Positions 56,121 to 64,000 of a DNA stretch of 64,000 nucleotides are shown piece by piece. The position numbers and the translations under genes are program-made. Under the pieces are notes generated by a model. It saw only the letters and a program-made list of their open reading frames with translations, searched no databases and was not told the DNA's origin. The DNA lies in assembly GCA_963844205.1 (NCBI GenBank), contig CAWJNK010000001.1, forward strand, positions 124,001-188,000, read 5' to 3'. Origin of the DNA: DASSUW01 sp963844205. GTDB lineage: Bacteria > Actinomycetota > Thermoleophilia > Solirubrobacterales > Solirubrobacteraceae. Within the stretch, counting starts at the first letter, position 1; every line of letters begins with the position of its first letter.

Positions 56121-58112
56121 CTATTCGTCGTTCGTCACGACCCGTTCTATCACCACGGCCTCGGCCGACTCCTCGACCTCGACCACGTCGCCGCCAAGGT
56201 CGACGAAGACGCGACGCGCCGGCGGAACGAACGTACCCGAACGCGCCGAGAGCGAGAACCGGACGAGATCCCCCTTATCCCTCTCTACATGCGCAGTTCG
56301 AGAGCAGGACGGCCCGAACCCGTCCCCGGCGTCCTCGTACAGAGACGCAGAGCCCGAGCCGGGCCCGACGAACACCTTCCAGGTAAGGGAGTCGGGAACC
56401 TCGCCGGTGTGCTGCAGGACGGACCACATCGGGATCGGCGTGTTGCAGCGCGCATAGATCGCCGGCTGCCCGAGCGGCGCATGGGCGAGCACGTGGGCGG
56501 GCCCCTCGACGAGCTGGTTGGTCCACCACTGGCGCCACGAGCCGGCGGGCAGGTACACATGCCGATGCTCGATCCCCGGGCGCGTGATCGGCGCCACCAG
56601 GAGCGCCGAGCCGAGGAGGAACTGATCGTCCGCGCTGTAGGTCACCGGGTCGTCGGGGTGCTCGAACAGCAGCGGCCGCAGCACCGGCGCGCCCGTGCGG
56701 TGGCACTCCTCGAACAGCGTGTACAGGTACGGCAGCAGCTGCATGCGCAGACCCAGCATGTCCCGGCACACGCTCTCCCATGGCTCGCCGAACGCCCACG
56801 GCTCCTGCCGCGCCGTCCCCATCGCCGAGTGGTTGCGGCAGAACGGCTGGAACGCGCCGAACTCGGTCCAGCGGGCCAGCAGCTCGCCGTTGCAGTCGTC
56901 GAAGAACCCGCCGATGTCCACGCCCGCCCACGCGATCCCCGACAGCCCGAGGTTCTGCAGCTGCGGCATGCTCATCCACAGGTGCTCCCACCACGACGAG
57001 TTGTCGCCCGTCCACTGCAGCGCGTGCTGCTGCAGGCCTGCGTAGCCGGCGCGTGAGATCACGAACGGCCGCGCCTCGGGCCGCAGCCGCGCGAGCCCGG
57101 AGCGAGCCGCCTCCGCCATGTACGACCCGTACGCGTTGTGGACCTCGGCATGCATCCGGGCCCGCCCGCCGCCGGGATGCACGGCGTCCTCGGGCATCGT
57201 CGAGTGCCAGGGCACGAACAGCGCCGGCTCGTTCATGTCGCACCACACGCCCGCGACGCCCGCTTCGACGAGACCCTCGTGCCACGAGCCCCACCATTCC
57301 CTCACGGCGGGATCCGTGAAGTCCGGGAACGCGCACAGCCCCGGCCACACGACGTTCTGGAACTCCTGACCGTGCCGCGTGAGGCAGAAGTACCCGCCGT
57401 CCCGCCCTTCGACGTAGAGCGGATACGACTCGTCGACCTTCACGCCCGGGTCGGTGATGACCACCACCCGGAAGCCGTCCTCGCGCAGCGCCGAGATCAG
57501 CCCCGCCGGATCCGGGAACCGCTCCCGGTCCCACGTGAAGACGCGGTAGCCGTCCATGTGGTCGATGTCGAGGTACAGCACGTCGCAGGGGATCGACCGC
57601 GCCCGGAACTCGCGCGCCACCGCCTGCACCTCGTCGGCGCTCATGTACGACCACCGCGACTGCTGGTTCCCGAGCGCCCACGCCGGCGGCATCGGCGTGC
57701 GGCCCGTCAGCGCCGTGTAGCGCTCCAGCACGTCGGCGGGCGTCGGCCCGAGGATCACCGACACCTCGAGGTCGTCGGACGCCTCGACCGTCACGCGACC
57801 GGGGTCCGCCTTCGCGAGGTCGAGCTCGATCCGCCCGGGATGGTCGTAGAAGACGCCGTGCGCCCGCCCCTCGTGCAGGCACAGCACGAACGGGATCGAC
57901 GTGTAGAGGTTGTTGAACGACGCGGTGTGGCCCTCCGGTGGGTCGACGTTCCAGAACACCTGCCGCGACCCGGTCTTCTCGAGCCCCGCCGTCCGCTCGC
58001 CGCAGCCGAAGTAGCGCTCGCCCGGCGGTCGCAGCTTCACGTACCCGTCGAACTCCGCGACGCCGGCGATCGACTGCCGGCCCGACCGCCTGACTCGCAC
58101 GACGCCGTCCAT
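56121..58112 (-). CDS. glycoside hydrolase family 31 α-glucosidase-like enzyme
   Basis: The 663-residue protein contains the GH31 (β/α)8 barrel with nucleophile Asp in AGVWCDMNEPALF and the acid/base Asp in QWTGDNSSWWEHL, plus PPAWALGNQQSRWSYMSADEV and DVLYLDIDHMDGYRVFTWD (core LDIDHMDGY). It is likely a retaining α-glucosidase acting on maltose-like oligosaccharides. The absence of a signal peptide suggests a cytosolic enzyme. ATG 58112 is chosen; an open frame continues upstream but overlaps the divergent proS. The C-terminal β domains end just before sod. Confidence 0.92.
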   Translation of the reverse strand: MDGVVRVRRSGRQSIAGVAEFDGYVKLRPPGERYFGCGERTAGLEKTGSRQVFWNVDPPEGHTASFNNLYTSIPFVLCLHEGRAHGVFYDHPGRIELDLAKADPGRVTVEASDDLEVSVILGPTPADVLERYTALTGRTPMPPAWALGNQQSRWSYMSADEVQAVAREFRARSIPCDVLYLDIDHMDGYRVFTWDRERFPDPAGLISALREDGFRVVVITDPGVKVDESYPLYVEGRDGGYFCLTRHGQEFQNVVWPGLCAFPDFTDPAVREWWGSWHEGLVEAGVAGVWCDMNEPALFVPWHSTMPEDAVHPGGGRARMHAEVHNAYGSYMAEAARSGLARLRPEARPFVISRAGYAGLQQHALQWTGDNSSWWEHLWMSMPQLQNLGLSGIAWAGVDIGGFFDDCNGELLARWTEFGAFQPFCRNHSAMGTARQEPWAFGEPWESVCRDMLGLRMQLLPYLYTLFEECHRTGAPVLRPLLFEHPDDPVTYSADDQFLLGSALLVAPITRPGIEHRHVYLPAGSWRQWWTNQLVEGPAHVLAHAPLGQPAIYARCNTPIPMWSVLQHTGEVPDSLTWKVFVGPGSGSASLYEDAGDGFGPSCSRTAHVERDKGDLVRFSLSARSGTFVPPARRVFVDLGGDVVEVEESAEAVVIERVVTNDE

Positions 58113-58142
58113 AGACCGGGACACACTAGGCTCTTGCCCCTC

Positions 58143-59825
58143 GTGACCCGCCTCTCGAGGTACTTCCTGCCTACGGAGAAGCAGGCTCCGGCCGACGCCG
58201 AGGCGCTCTCCCACAAGCTGATCGTCCGCGCCGGCCTCGCCCGCCAGCTCGGCAGCGGCCTGTGGACGTGGCTGCCCGCCGGCTGGCGCGTCCACCGGGC
58301 CGCCGAGCAGATCGTCCGCGAGGAGCTCGACGCGATCGGCGCGCAGGAGATGCTGATGCCGGTCATCAACCCCGCCGAGCTCTGGCAGCGCAGCGGCCGC
58401 TACGGAATCGACGAGCTGTTCAAGTTCAAGGACCGTCGCAACGCCGACCTCGTACTCGCGATGACCCACGAGGAGGTCGTCACCACGCACGTCGCGCCCG
58501 TCGTGCGCTCCTACCGCGACCTCCCGTTCAGCCTCTACCACTTCCAGACCAAGGGGCGCGACGAGCCGCGCCCGCGCGCCGGCGTCCTCCGCACCCGCGA
58601 GTTCATCATGAAGGACGCCTACACGTTCGACCGCGACCGTGAGGGCCTCGACGCCCATTACGACCGCTACCGCCAAGCGTACGACCGCATCTTCGACCGC
58701 GTGGGGCTCGAGTGGTACCGGGTGGAGTCGGACGTCGGGATGATGGGCGGCATCGGCGCCCACGAGTACATGGCGCCGTGCCCGGCGGGGGAGAACGACG
58801 TCGCGCTCGCGCCCGGGTACGCGGCCAACGTCGAGATCGCGAGCGCGCAGGCGAAGCCGGTCGCGCTGCCCGACGGACGGCCCGAGCCGCAGCTCGTCGA
58901 CACGCCGGGCCTGACCACCGTCCAAGACGTCGCCCAGGCCGTGCACGCCCCCGCCGGCGCGCTGCTCAAGGCCTACCCGGTGATCGTCGACGACCGCGGG
59001 CTCGTCATGGTCGTCGTCCGGGGCGACCACCGCGTCAACGACATCAAGCTCGCGAACGCGCTCGGCGCCAGGTTCCGCCCGGCGCGCGAGGACGAGTTCG
59101 CGGAGCGGATCGGGCCGGCCGGCTACATCGGCCCGGTCGGCATCGACGTGCCGATCCTGCTCGACGACGCCGTCGAGCCGGGCGCCTACATCACGGGCGC
59201 CAACCGCGACAACGCGCACCTGGCGGGCGTCGAGCCCGGCCGCGACTTCCCGTTCAAGCGCGGCGACGTCCGTCGCGTCGAGCCGGGGGACACCGTCAAC
59301 GGCCACGAGATCCGGGTCGAGCCCGCGATCGAGGTCGGGAACATCTTCAAGCTCGGCACCCGCTTCTCCGAGCCGCTCGGGGCCACGTATCTGGACGAGA
59401 CCGGCGTCGCCCGGCCGATCTGGATGGGCTCGTACGGCATCGGCCCGGCGCGCATCGCCGCCGCTGCGGTCGAGCAGTTCGCCGACGAGCAGGGCATCTC
59501 GTGGCCGCGCTCGATCGCGCCGTTCGACATCCATCTCATCGGTCTCGGCAAAGCCGACAGCGAGGAGCGGGCGATCGCCGAGCAGCTGTACGAGGAGCTG
59601 CAGGCGACCGGCCTGCGGATCCTCTACGACGACCGCGACGCCGGCCCGGGGGAGAAGTTCGCCGACGCCGAGCTGCTCGGCGTCCCGCTGCGCCTCACGG
59701 TCGGCCGCCGCACGCTGCAGAACGGCGAGGTGGAGGTGCAGGTGCGGCGCGGGCGGGAGGCGAGCACGATCCCGCTGGAGGGCGCCGCGCAGGCGGCCGC
59801 GGACCTGTGGCGGAGCGTCCCCTAG
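58143..59825 (+). CDS. proS: prolyl-tRNA synthetase
   Basis: The 560-residue class II synthetase has the bacterial type: motif 1 in RVHRAAEQIVREELDAIGAQEMLMP (core GAQEMLMP), motif 2 in FQTKGRDEPRPRAGVLRTREFIMKDAYTFD (core RTREFIMKD), motif 3 in WMGSYGIGPARI, an inserted YbaK-type editing domain (about 225-390) and a C-terminal anticodon domain. The GTG at 58143 gives the standard TRLSRYFLPT start. It lies 30 bp from the divergent GH31 gene and overlaps pgsA by 19 bp. Confidence 0.95.
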   Translation: MTRLSRYFLPTEKQAPADAEALSHKLIVRAGLARQLGSGLWTWLPAGWRVHRAAEQIVREELDAIGAQEMLMPVINPAELWQRSGRYGIDELFKFKDRRNADLVLAMTHEEVVTTHVAPVVRSYRDLPFSLYHFQTKGRDEPRPRAGVLRTREFIMKDAYTFDRDREGLDAHYDRYRQAYDRIFDRVGLEWYRVESDVGMMGGIGAHEYMAPCPAGENDVALAPGYAANVEIASAQAKPVALPDGRPEPQLVDTPGLTTVQDVAQAVHAPAGALLKAYPVIVDDRGLVMVVVRGDHRVNDIKLANALGARFRPAREDEFAERIGPAGYIGPVGIDVPILLDDAVEPGAYITGANRDNAHLAGVEPGRDFPFKRGDVRRVEPGDTVNGHEIRVEPAIEVGNIFKLGTRFSEPLGATYLDETGVARPIWMGSYGIGPARIAAAAVEQFADEQGISWPRSIAPFDIHLIGLGKADSEERAIAEQLYEELQATGLRILYDDRDAGPGEKFADAELLGVPLRLTVGRRTLQNGEVEVQVRRGREASTIPLEGAAQAAADLWRSVP

Positions 59826-60466
59826 GCGACACCGCCGCGGAGGCGGCCGAGAAGGCCCGGCTCACGTTCCGGCGCCTGAGCGGGCTGGACCGTTCGGGGC
59901 CGCCGCCGACCGCCACGCTCAAGGGCCAGCCGCTGCGCCCCTGGACGATCCCGAACGCGATCGGCTACATCCGCCTCGCGCTGATCCCGGTCTTCCTGGC
60001 GTTCGCGTTCTCGTCCGGCGACGGCCAGGACTGGCGCGCCACGCTGATCTTCGCCGTCGTCGGCTGGAGCGACTACCTCGACGGCATCGCGGCGCGCGTG
60101 ACCGGCCAGTACTCGCGCCTCGGCACGCTGCTCGACCCGCTCGTGGATCGCCTGCTGGTGCTGTCCGGGGCGGTCGTCTGCTGGCACTTCGAGCTGCTGC
60201 CGCGGTGGGGTCTCGCGCTGCTCGCGGTGCGGGAGCTGTTCATGCTCTGGCTGGTCCGCTGGGGCTTGCGTCACGGTGCGGACATCAAGGTCAACTGGCT
60301 CGGGCGCTTGGGCGTCTGGCCGGTGCTCGGCGCGCTGTTCTTCTCCATGGCCGGGCTCGAGACGGTGGGCGAGATCATGCTGTACGTCGGTCTGGCGTTC
60401 GTCCTCGCATCGACCGTGAAGTACCTGCGCGACGGGCTCGCATCACGACCCTCAAGTACAGGTTGA
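59807..60466 (+). CDS. pgsA: CDP-alcohol phosphatidyltransferase (PgsA-like)
   Basis: The 219-residue membrane enzyme has the complete CDP-alcohol transferase motif DG(x2)AR(x8)G(x3)D(x3)D, seen as DGIAARVTGQYSRLGTLLDP followed by LVDR. Five to six membrane helices follow TIPNAIGYIRLALIPVFLAF. It probably makes phosphatidylglycerol phosphate, but other headgroups (inositol phosphate, cardiolipin) are possible. The N-terminal ~45 residues are an extra soluble segment. The GTG start lies inside proS. Confidence 0.88.
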   Translation: MAERPLGDTAAEAAEKARLTFRRLSGLDRSGPPPTATLKGQPLRPWTIPNAIGYIRLALIPVFLAFAFSSGDGQDWRATLIFAVVGWSDYLDGIAARVTGQYSRLGTLLDPLVDRLLVLSGAVVCWHFELLPRWGLALLAVRELFMLWLVRWGLRHGADIKVNWLGRLGVWPVLGALFFSMAGLETVGEIMLYVGLAFVLASTVKYLRDGLASRPSSTG

Positions 60467-60473
60467 TGATTGC

Positions 60474-60479
60474 TATGCT
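60474..60479 (+). promoter_or_regulatory. -10 element for a leaderless rsiG transcript
   Basis: TATGCT at 60474-60479 is preceded by TG at the extended -10 position and ends 7 bases before the rsiG ATG at 60487. Transcription would start at or next to the start codon. No good -35 box is visible 17 bp upstream. Confidence 0.45.
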
Positions 60480-60486
60480 CGCGCCC

Positions 60487-60744
60487 ATGGACACATTCCC
60501 CGATCTCGGCTCCCTCTCCGATCAGGAGCTCAAGGACCTCATCCAGCAGCTCACGGACGAGGAACAGGAGGTGTCCTACCGCCGCAGGATCCTGCACGGG
60601 AAGATCGACATCCTGCGTGCCGAGCTGGTCAACCGCCTGCGCAAGAAGCACGAAGGTGGTGAGGACGTCATCTCCGGGGCCGACGTCCAGCGGCTGACCG
60701 ACATCCTGGCCGGCCGCGCGTCCGGCAGCGGCGACGAGATCTAG
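60487..60744 (+). CDS. rsiG: RsiG-like anti-sigma factor with a c-di-GMP motif
   Basis: The 85-residue protein begins PDLGSLSDQELKDLIQ and is mostly helical. Residues 26-41 fit E(x3)S(x2)R(x3)Q(x3)D, the c-di-GMP-binding signature of RsiG, with Glu26, Ser30, Arg33, His37 (in place of Gln) and Asp41. Streptomyces RsiG has two such motifs in a coiled coil and, with c-di-GMP, holds the sigma factor WhiG; a one-motif form acting as a dimer is known from Rubrobacter. This protein has one motif only. The target sigma factor is not in the window. The ATG is directly after a -10 box. Confidence 0.8.
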   Translation: MDTFPDLGSLSDQELKDLIQQLTDEEQEVSYRRRILHGKIDILRAELVNRLRKKHEGGEDVISGADVQRLTDILAGRASGSGDEI

Positions 60745-60762
60745 CGTCCGGGGGAGCGCCTG

Positions 60763-61233
60763 GTGGCGCGCCACTGCCCTGAATGCGGCTTCGTTCTCAC
60801 CGAGGGCGCGAACTACTGCCCGAAGTGCGGCGCGTTCGTCGGCACGCGTGAGCCGCGCGACGACGTCACGACCGCGACCTACGTCATCGACGAGCAGACC
60901 GGCGAGCTGCGGCCCGTCGACGTCGGCGACGTCGCGGCCGAGAGCGGCGCGCTGGTCATCCGCTCCGGCGGCGGGCGCGTGGGGCAGTCGTTCCCGCTGC
61001 ACGGCGAGCGGATGACGATCGGCCGGTCGCCGGACACCGAGATCTTCCTCGACGACGTCACGGTCTCCCGCGATCACGCCGTCCTCGTGCGCCGGGGCGG
61101 GGAGTGGTACCTGGACGACTCCGGCTCGCTCAACGGCACGTACGTGAACCGGCGGAGGATCGACTCGCACCGCCTCGAGGACGGCGACGAGCTGCAGATC
61201 GGCAAGTACAAGCTGACCTACCTCGCCCGGTGA
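60763..61233 (+). CDS. zinc-ribbon FHA-domain protein
   Basis: The 156-residue protein has an N-terminal zinc ribbon (CPECGFVLTEGANYCPKCG; two CxxC pairs at residues 5-23), a linker with DDVTTATYVID, and a C-terminal FHA domain (about 70-155; MTIGRSPDTEIFLDDVTVSR, HAVLV, SLNGTYVN), which binds phosphothreonine. It resembles GarA-type regulators, where a phosphorylated N-terminal Thr is bound by the protein's own FHA domain; whether the TT pair here plays that part is inference. The following MerR gene overlaps it by 4 bp, as in the conserved garA-merR pair of other actinobacteria. Confidence 0.88.
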   Translation: MARHCPECGFVLTEGANYCPKCGAFVGTREPRDDVTTATYVIDEQTGELRPVDVGDVAAESGALVIRSGGGRVGQSFPLHGERMTIGRSPDTEIFLDDVTVSRDHAVLVRRGGEWYLDDSGSLNGTYVNRRRIDSHRLEDGDELQIGKYKLTYLAR

Positions 61234-62012
61234 GCGTGGCCGACGATCCGCTCACCGAGGCCCCGCTCCCTCCGCCGGCCGACGACGAGACCCCGCGCAA
61301 GTCGCTCACCATCGGCGCGGTCTGCAAGCAGCTCTCGCAGGAGTTCCCGGACATCTCGATCTCGAAGATCCGCTACCTCGAGGACCAGAAGCTGCTGTCG
61401 CCGCGCCGGACGCCGGGCGGATACCGGCTCTACGCGCAGTCCGACGTCTCGCGGCTGCGCACGATCCTGCGCCTCCAGCGCGACGAGTTCCTGCCGCTTC
61501 GCGTGATCCGCCAGGAGCTGGCCGCGGGCCGGACCGAGAACGAGACCCCGACGGCGACGGCGGCCGCGCCGCCGCCGGACGCCGTCAGGCCCGGCGCCGC
61601 GCTGCGCCGCCTCACGTTCTCGATCCAGAACCGCGGCGCGCTCTACTCGCTCGACGACGTCGTGGAGGAGACCGGAGCCGAGCCGCGGCTGGTCAAGGAG
61701 CTCGAGGACTTCGGGATCGTCAAGGGCGAGGTCCGCAGCGGCACGACGTACTACGACGAGACCGAGCGCGAGATCGTCAGGGCGGTGACCGAGCTCGCCC
61801 GGTACGGCGTCGCGGGACGCAACCTGCGCGTGTTCAAGACGTCGGCCGAGCGCGAGGCCGCGCTGCTGCAGCAGATCCTCGCCCCGTCGCTGCGCTCGCG
61901 CAATCCGGAGCGCCGCAAGGAGGCGATCGAGGCGCTCGAGAACCTGGCCGCCGTCGCGTCGCACCTCAAGCACCTGCTGCTCGTGCGCGACCTGCGGCGG
62001 ATCGCAAAGTGA
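61230..62012 (+). CDS. MerR-family regulator (FtsR-like)
   Basis: The 260-residue protein has a MerR winged helix-turn-helix (about 25-95; SISKIRYLEDQKLLSPRRTP, GYRLYAQSDVSRLRTILRLQ), an Ala/Pro linker and a second HTH-like domain (about 130-190; YSLDDVVEETGAEPRLVKEL) with a helical C-terminus. This two-domain form matches the actinobacterial MerR proteins beside garA, one of which (FtsR) activates ftsZ in corynebacteria. A role in division gene control is inferred from that similarity. The GTG at 61230 overlaps the FHA stop; 61236 is an alternative. Confidence 0.85.
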   Translation: MSVADDPLTEAPLPPPADDETPRKSLTIGAVCKQLSQEFPDISISKIRYLEDQKLLSPRRTPGGYRLYAQSDVSRLRTILRLQRDEFLPLRVIRQELAAGRTENETPTATAAAPPPDAVRPGAALRRLTFSIQNRGALYSLDDVVEETGAEPRLVKELEDFGIVKGEVRSGTTYYDETEREIVRAVTELARYGVAGRNLRVFKTSAEREAALLQQILAPSLRSRNPERRKEAIEALENLAAVASHLKHLLLVRDLRRIAK

Positions 62013-62530
62013 GCGATCTCGCCTCCCACATCCGCGACATCCCGGACTTCCCGAAGCCGGGGATCCTGTTCAAGGACATCACGCCGCTGCTGCTCGACGC
62101 CGACGCGCTGTCGGATGCCGTCACGCAGCTCGCGGACTGGGCGCGGCCGCTGGACGTCGACTTCGTCGTGGCCGCGGAGGCGCGCGGCTTCATCCTCGGC
62201 GCGGCGATCGCCCGCGAGCTCGGTGCCGGCTTCGTCCCGGCGCGCAAGCCCGGCAAGCTGCCCCACGACACGATCACTGCGGAGTACATCCTCGAGTACG
62301 GCGTCGACGCGCTGGAGATGCACAGCGACGCGCTCGCGCACGGTGCGCGGGTGCTGCTCCACGACGACCTGCTGGCCACGGGCGGCACGGCTCGCGCGCT
62401 GGCCGAGCTGATCGAGGGCACCGGGGCGCAGATCGCCGGCTGCGCGTTCCTGGTCGAGCTCGCGTTCCTGCGCGGGCGCGACCGGCTCGAGGGCTACGAC
62501 GTGCACGCGCTGCTCAGCTACGACGAGTGA
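62009..62530 (+). CDS. apt: adenine phosphoribosyltransferase
   Basis: Apt salvages adenine to AMP with PRPP. The 173 residues show IRDIPDFPKPGILFKDITPLL (core PKPGILFKDITP), AAEARGFILGAAIA, the ARKPGKLPHDTI loop, and the PRPP motif VLLHDDLLATGGTARA. LLHDDLLATGGT is a slight variant of VLIVDDLLATGGT. Both ends overlap neighbours by 4 bp. Confidence 0.95.
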   Translation: MSDLASHIRDIPDFPKPGILFKDITPLLLDADALSDAVTQLADWARPLDVDFVVAAEARGFILGAAIARELGAGFVPARKPGKLPHDTITAEYILEYGVDALEMHSDALAHGARVLLHDDLLATGGTARALAELIEGTGAQIAGCAFLVELAFLRGRDRLEGYDVHALLSYDE

Positions 62531-62961
62531 TCGTCACCCGCTCCCGCACGCTGTCGGCGGCGCCCGAGGCGGTGTGGAAGGTGGTCGCCGATCCGCGCAC
62601 GCTCGCCCGCTGGTGGCCGCGCGTGGAGCGGGTCAAGAGCGTTACCGACGACGGCTGGACCGCGGTGCTGCGCTCGTCGCGCGGCCGGCCCGTCCGGGCC
62701 GACTGGCGGCTGGACGGGCAGGAGACGGGCCGGCGGCGGGCGTGGGTGCAGGAGCTCGAGGGCACGCCGTTCGCGAAGGTGCTGGCCGAGCGGCGGGTGG
62801 AGGCGCGGCTCGAGCCCGCCGGCGGCGGCACGCGGGTGACGATCGAGCTGCGGCAGCGGGGGAGGGGGATGGCGCGCTTCGGGCGGTTCCTGCTGCGCCG
62901 GGCGGCGAAGCGCGAGCTCGACCTGGCCCTCAATGGGCTGTGGCGGGCGACGAGCCGGTGA
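62527..62961 (+). CDS. SRPBCC (START-like) family protein
   Basis: The 144-residue protein has the polyketide-cyclase/START-like pattern: a first β-strand with AAPEAVWKVVADPRTLARWWPRVERV (core VWKVVADPRTLARWWP), later strands ending in GGGTRVTIELRQRG, and a C-terminal helix. The fold binds hydrophobic ligands in a cavity; the ligand is unknown. It overlaps apt and the downstream FAD enzyme by 4 bp, so a role with that lipid enzyme is conceivable. Confidence 0.8.
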   Translation: MIVTRSRTLSAAPEAVWKVVADPRTLARWWPRVERVKSVTDDGWTAVLRSSRGRPVRADWRLDGQETGRRRAWVQELEGTPFAKVLAERRVEARLEPAGGGTRVTIELRQRGRGMARFGRFLLRRAAKRELDLALNGLWRATSR

Positions 62962-64000
62962 GGGAGCAGGTCTTCTGGGGCTGGGGCGAGCCGGGCGCGG
63001 GCCCGACGCTGCCCGACCACGCGGTGCCGTTCCTCCGGGATGAGCTCGGCGTCGACGGCCGCGTGGTGGACCGGCCGGTGGCGCTCGAGGACGTCCGGCT
63101 GCGCGAGCCCGCGCTGCCCGGATCCGTGCGTGAGCGGCTGGAGGCGATCACCGGCGCTGTCCGCGACGACCGCGAGGCCCGCGTGCTCCGCTGTCGCGGC
63201 AAGTCGTACCTCGACCTGCTCGCCCAGCGGGCCGGCGCGTGCGAGGACGCGCCCGACGCCGTGGTGGCGCCCGGCGACCATGACGAGGTGCTCGCGGTGC
63301 TGCAGGTCTGCAACGACGCGGGCGTCGCGGTGGTGCCGTTCGGCGGCGGCACGAGCGTGGTCGGGGGCCTGGAGCCGCTGCGCGGGCCGTTCGACGCGCT
63401 GATCTCGCTCGACCTGGGCCGCATGGACCGGGTGCTCGCCGTCGACCCGCGGTCGCTGACCGCCACGCTCGCGCCCGGGCTGCGGCTCCCGGAGGCCGAC
63501 CGCGCGCTCGCCGCCCATGGGCTCACGCCCGGGCACGTGCCGCAGAGCTACGAGTGGGCGAGCGTCGGCGGGTGTGTGGCGACGCGCTCGGCGGGCCAGG
63601 CCTCGACCGGCCGCGGGCGGATCGACGCGAATGTGGTCGCCGTCCGCTGCGCGACCCCGCTCGGCGACCTCGCCACGCGCGACGCGCCCGCGAGCGCCGC
63701 CGGCCCCGCGCTGCGGCAGCTCGTCGCCGGCTCCGAGGGCGTGCTCGGCGTCATCACCGCGGTGACGCTTCGGGTCCATCCCCTCCCCGAGGTGCAGCGC
63801 TACGAGGGGTGGCTGGTGCCGGGCTTCGATGAGGGCTGCGAGATCCTGCGACAGCTCGAGCAGGCGGGCGCGGCGCCCGACGTGGCGCGGCTGTCGGACG
63901 AGGACGAGACCCGGTACACGCTCGCGCTCGCCGGGGTGCGCGGCCCGGCGCTGCGGCTCGTCGCCGGGCGCCGCCCCGCACGACGACTCGTCGCCGGGCG
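62958..64000 (+). CDS. alkyldihydroxyacetonephosphate synthase-like FAD enzyme, 3' end missing
   Basis: The first 347 residues are present and the frame is open to the window edge. FWGWGEPG at the start, an FAD_binding_4 domain with VVPFGGGTSVVGGLEP and VGGCVATRSAGQASTGRGRI, and TPGHVPQSYEWAS match the alkylglycerone-phosphate synthase type, which forms the ether bond of ether lipids; homologues in actinobacteria are common but their products are mostly untested. Other FAD-linked oxidases (glycolate oxidase type) are the alternative. GTG 62958 overlaps the SRPBCC stop. Confidence 0.82.
   Translation, partial: MREQVFWGWGEPGAGPTLPDHAVPFLRDELGVDGRVVDRPVALEDVRLREPALPGSVRERLEAITGAVRDDREARVLRCRGKSYLDLLAQRAGACEDAPDAVVAPGDHDEVLAVLQVCNDAGVAVVPFGGGTSVVGGLEPLRGPFDALISLDLGRMDRVLAVDPRSLTATLAPGLRLPEADRALAAHGLTPGHVPQSYEWASVGGCVATRSAGQASTGRGRIDANVVAVRCATPLGDLATRDAPASAAGPALRQLVAGSEGVLGVITAVTLRVHPLPEVQRYEGWLVPGFDEGCEILRQLEQAGAAPDVARLSDEDETRYTLALAGVRGPALRLVAGRRPARRLVAG

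Noticed and set aside
58113..59534. Upstream extension of the GH31 frame opposite proS
   Set aside because: The added ~470 residues are antisense to the intact prolyl-tRNA synthetase and lack GH31 N-terminal features; ATG 58112 starts the recognisable protein.

Overview
The window is about 70% GC chromosomal DNA of an actinobacterium, most likely class Thermoleophilia (Solirubrobacterales-like). The 16S sequence has the style of that group. The gene set is actinobacterial: SepF, an RsiG-type anti-sigma protein, a zinc-ribbon/FHA protein next to a MerR regulator, and a MurA with Asp in place of the usual Cys. No phage, insertion sequence, integron or CRISPR array is visible. The placement is inference, because no database search was possible.

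Layout. (1) 1-4.2 kb: the end of a patatin-like gene, a frameshifted subtilase, then an XRE-cupin regulator fused by overlap to leuC-leuD. (2) 4.2-13.5 kb: an EAL-HDOD protein and a papain-like protease (convergent), then leuB-ilvE-cimA and a DegT-type aminotransferase, a GNAT enzyme, argH and a 3-methyladenine glycosylase. leuCD, leuB, cimA and ilvE together suggest the citramalate route to isoleucine. (3) 13.5-17.3 kb: a bifunctional penicillin-binding protein and tyrS. (4) 17.3-22.9 kb: one complete rRNA operon (16S-23S-5S), with no tRNA in the spacer and with recognisable promoter, boxA and precursor-processing stems. (5) 23-28 kb: a secreted PKD protein, a gene-poor stretch with tandem repeats, a DUF389 membrane protein, a decarboxylating-dehydrogenase homologue and an HD hydrolase. 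(6) 28-34.7 kb: murA followed by a tightly overlapping histidine operon hisZ-G-D-B-H-A-F. (7) 34.8-42 kb: a PQQ-repeat membrane protein, the CCA-adding enzyme, and a division-cluster remnant yfiH-yggS-sepF-proC-yggT-lspA-rluD that lacks ftsZ and divIVA. (8) 42-54.5 kb: rpsB-tsf-pyrH-frr-uppS-cdsA-(DUF6328)-dxr-rseP-(fadD, GAF-phosphatase)-ispG, a translation and envelope/isoprenoid run. (9) 54.5-64 kb: a multiply frameshifted DUF559 gene, sod and a GH31 glucosidase, then proS-pgsA-rsiG-FHA-merR-apt-SRPBCC-alkyl-DHAP-synthase-like gene, cut by the window end.

Most genes are packed head to tail with ATGA or GTGA overlaps, so translational coupling is the rule.

The most interesting signals are: a G-rich motif found directly after the stop codons of four unrelated genes, always in the sense direction; a small RsiG homologue with a single c-di-GMP-type signature carrying His for Gln; ribosomal protein S2 with a ~266-residue low-complexity tail; MurA with Asp117, which predicts fosfomycin resistance; and several palindromes at promoters.
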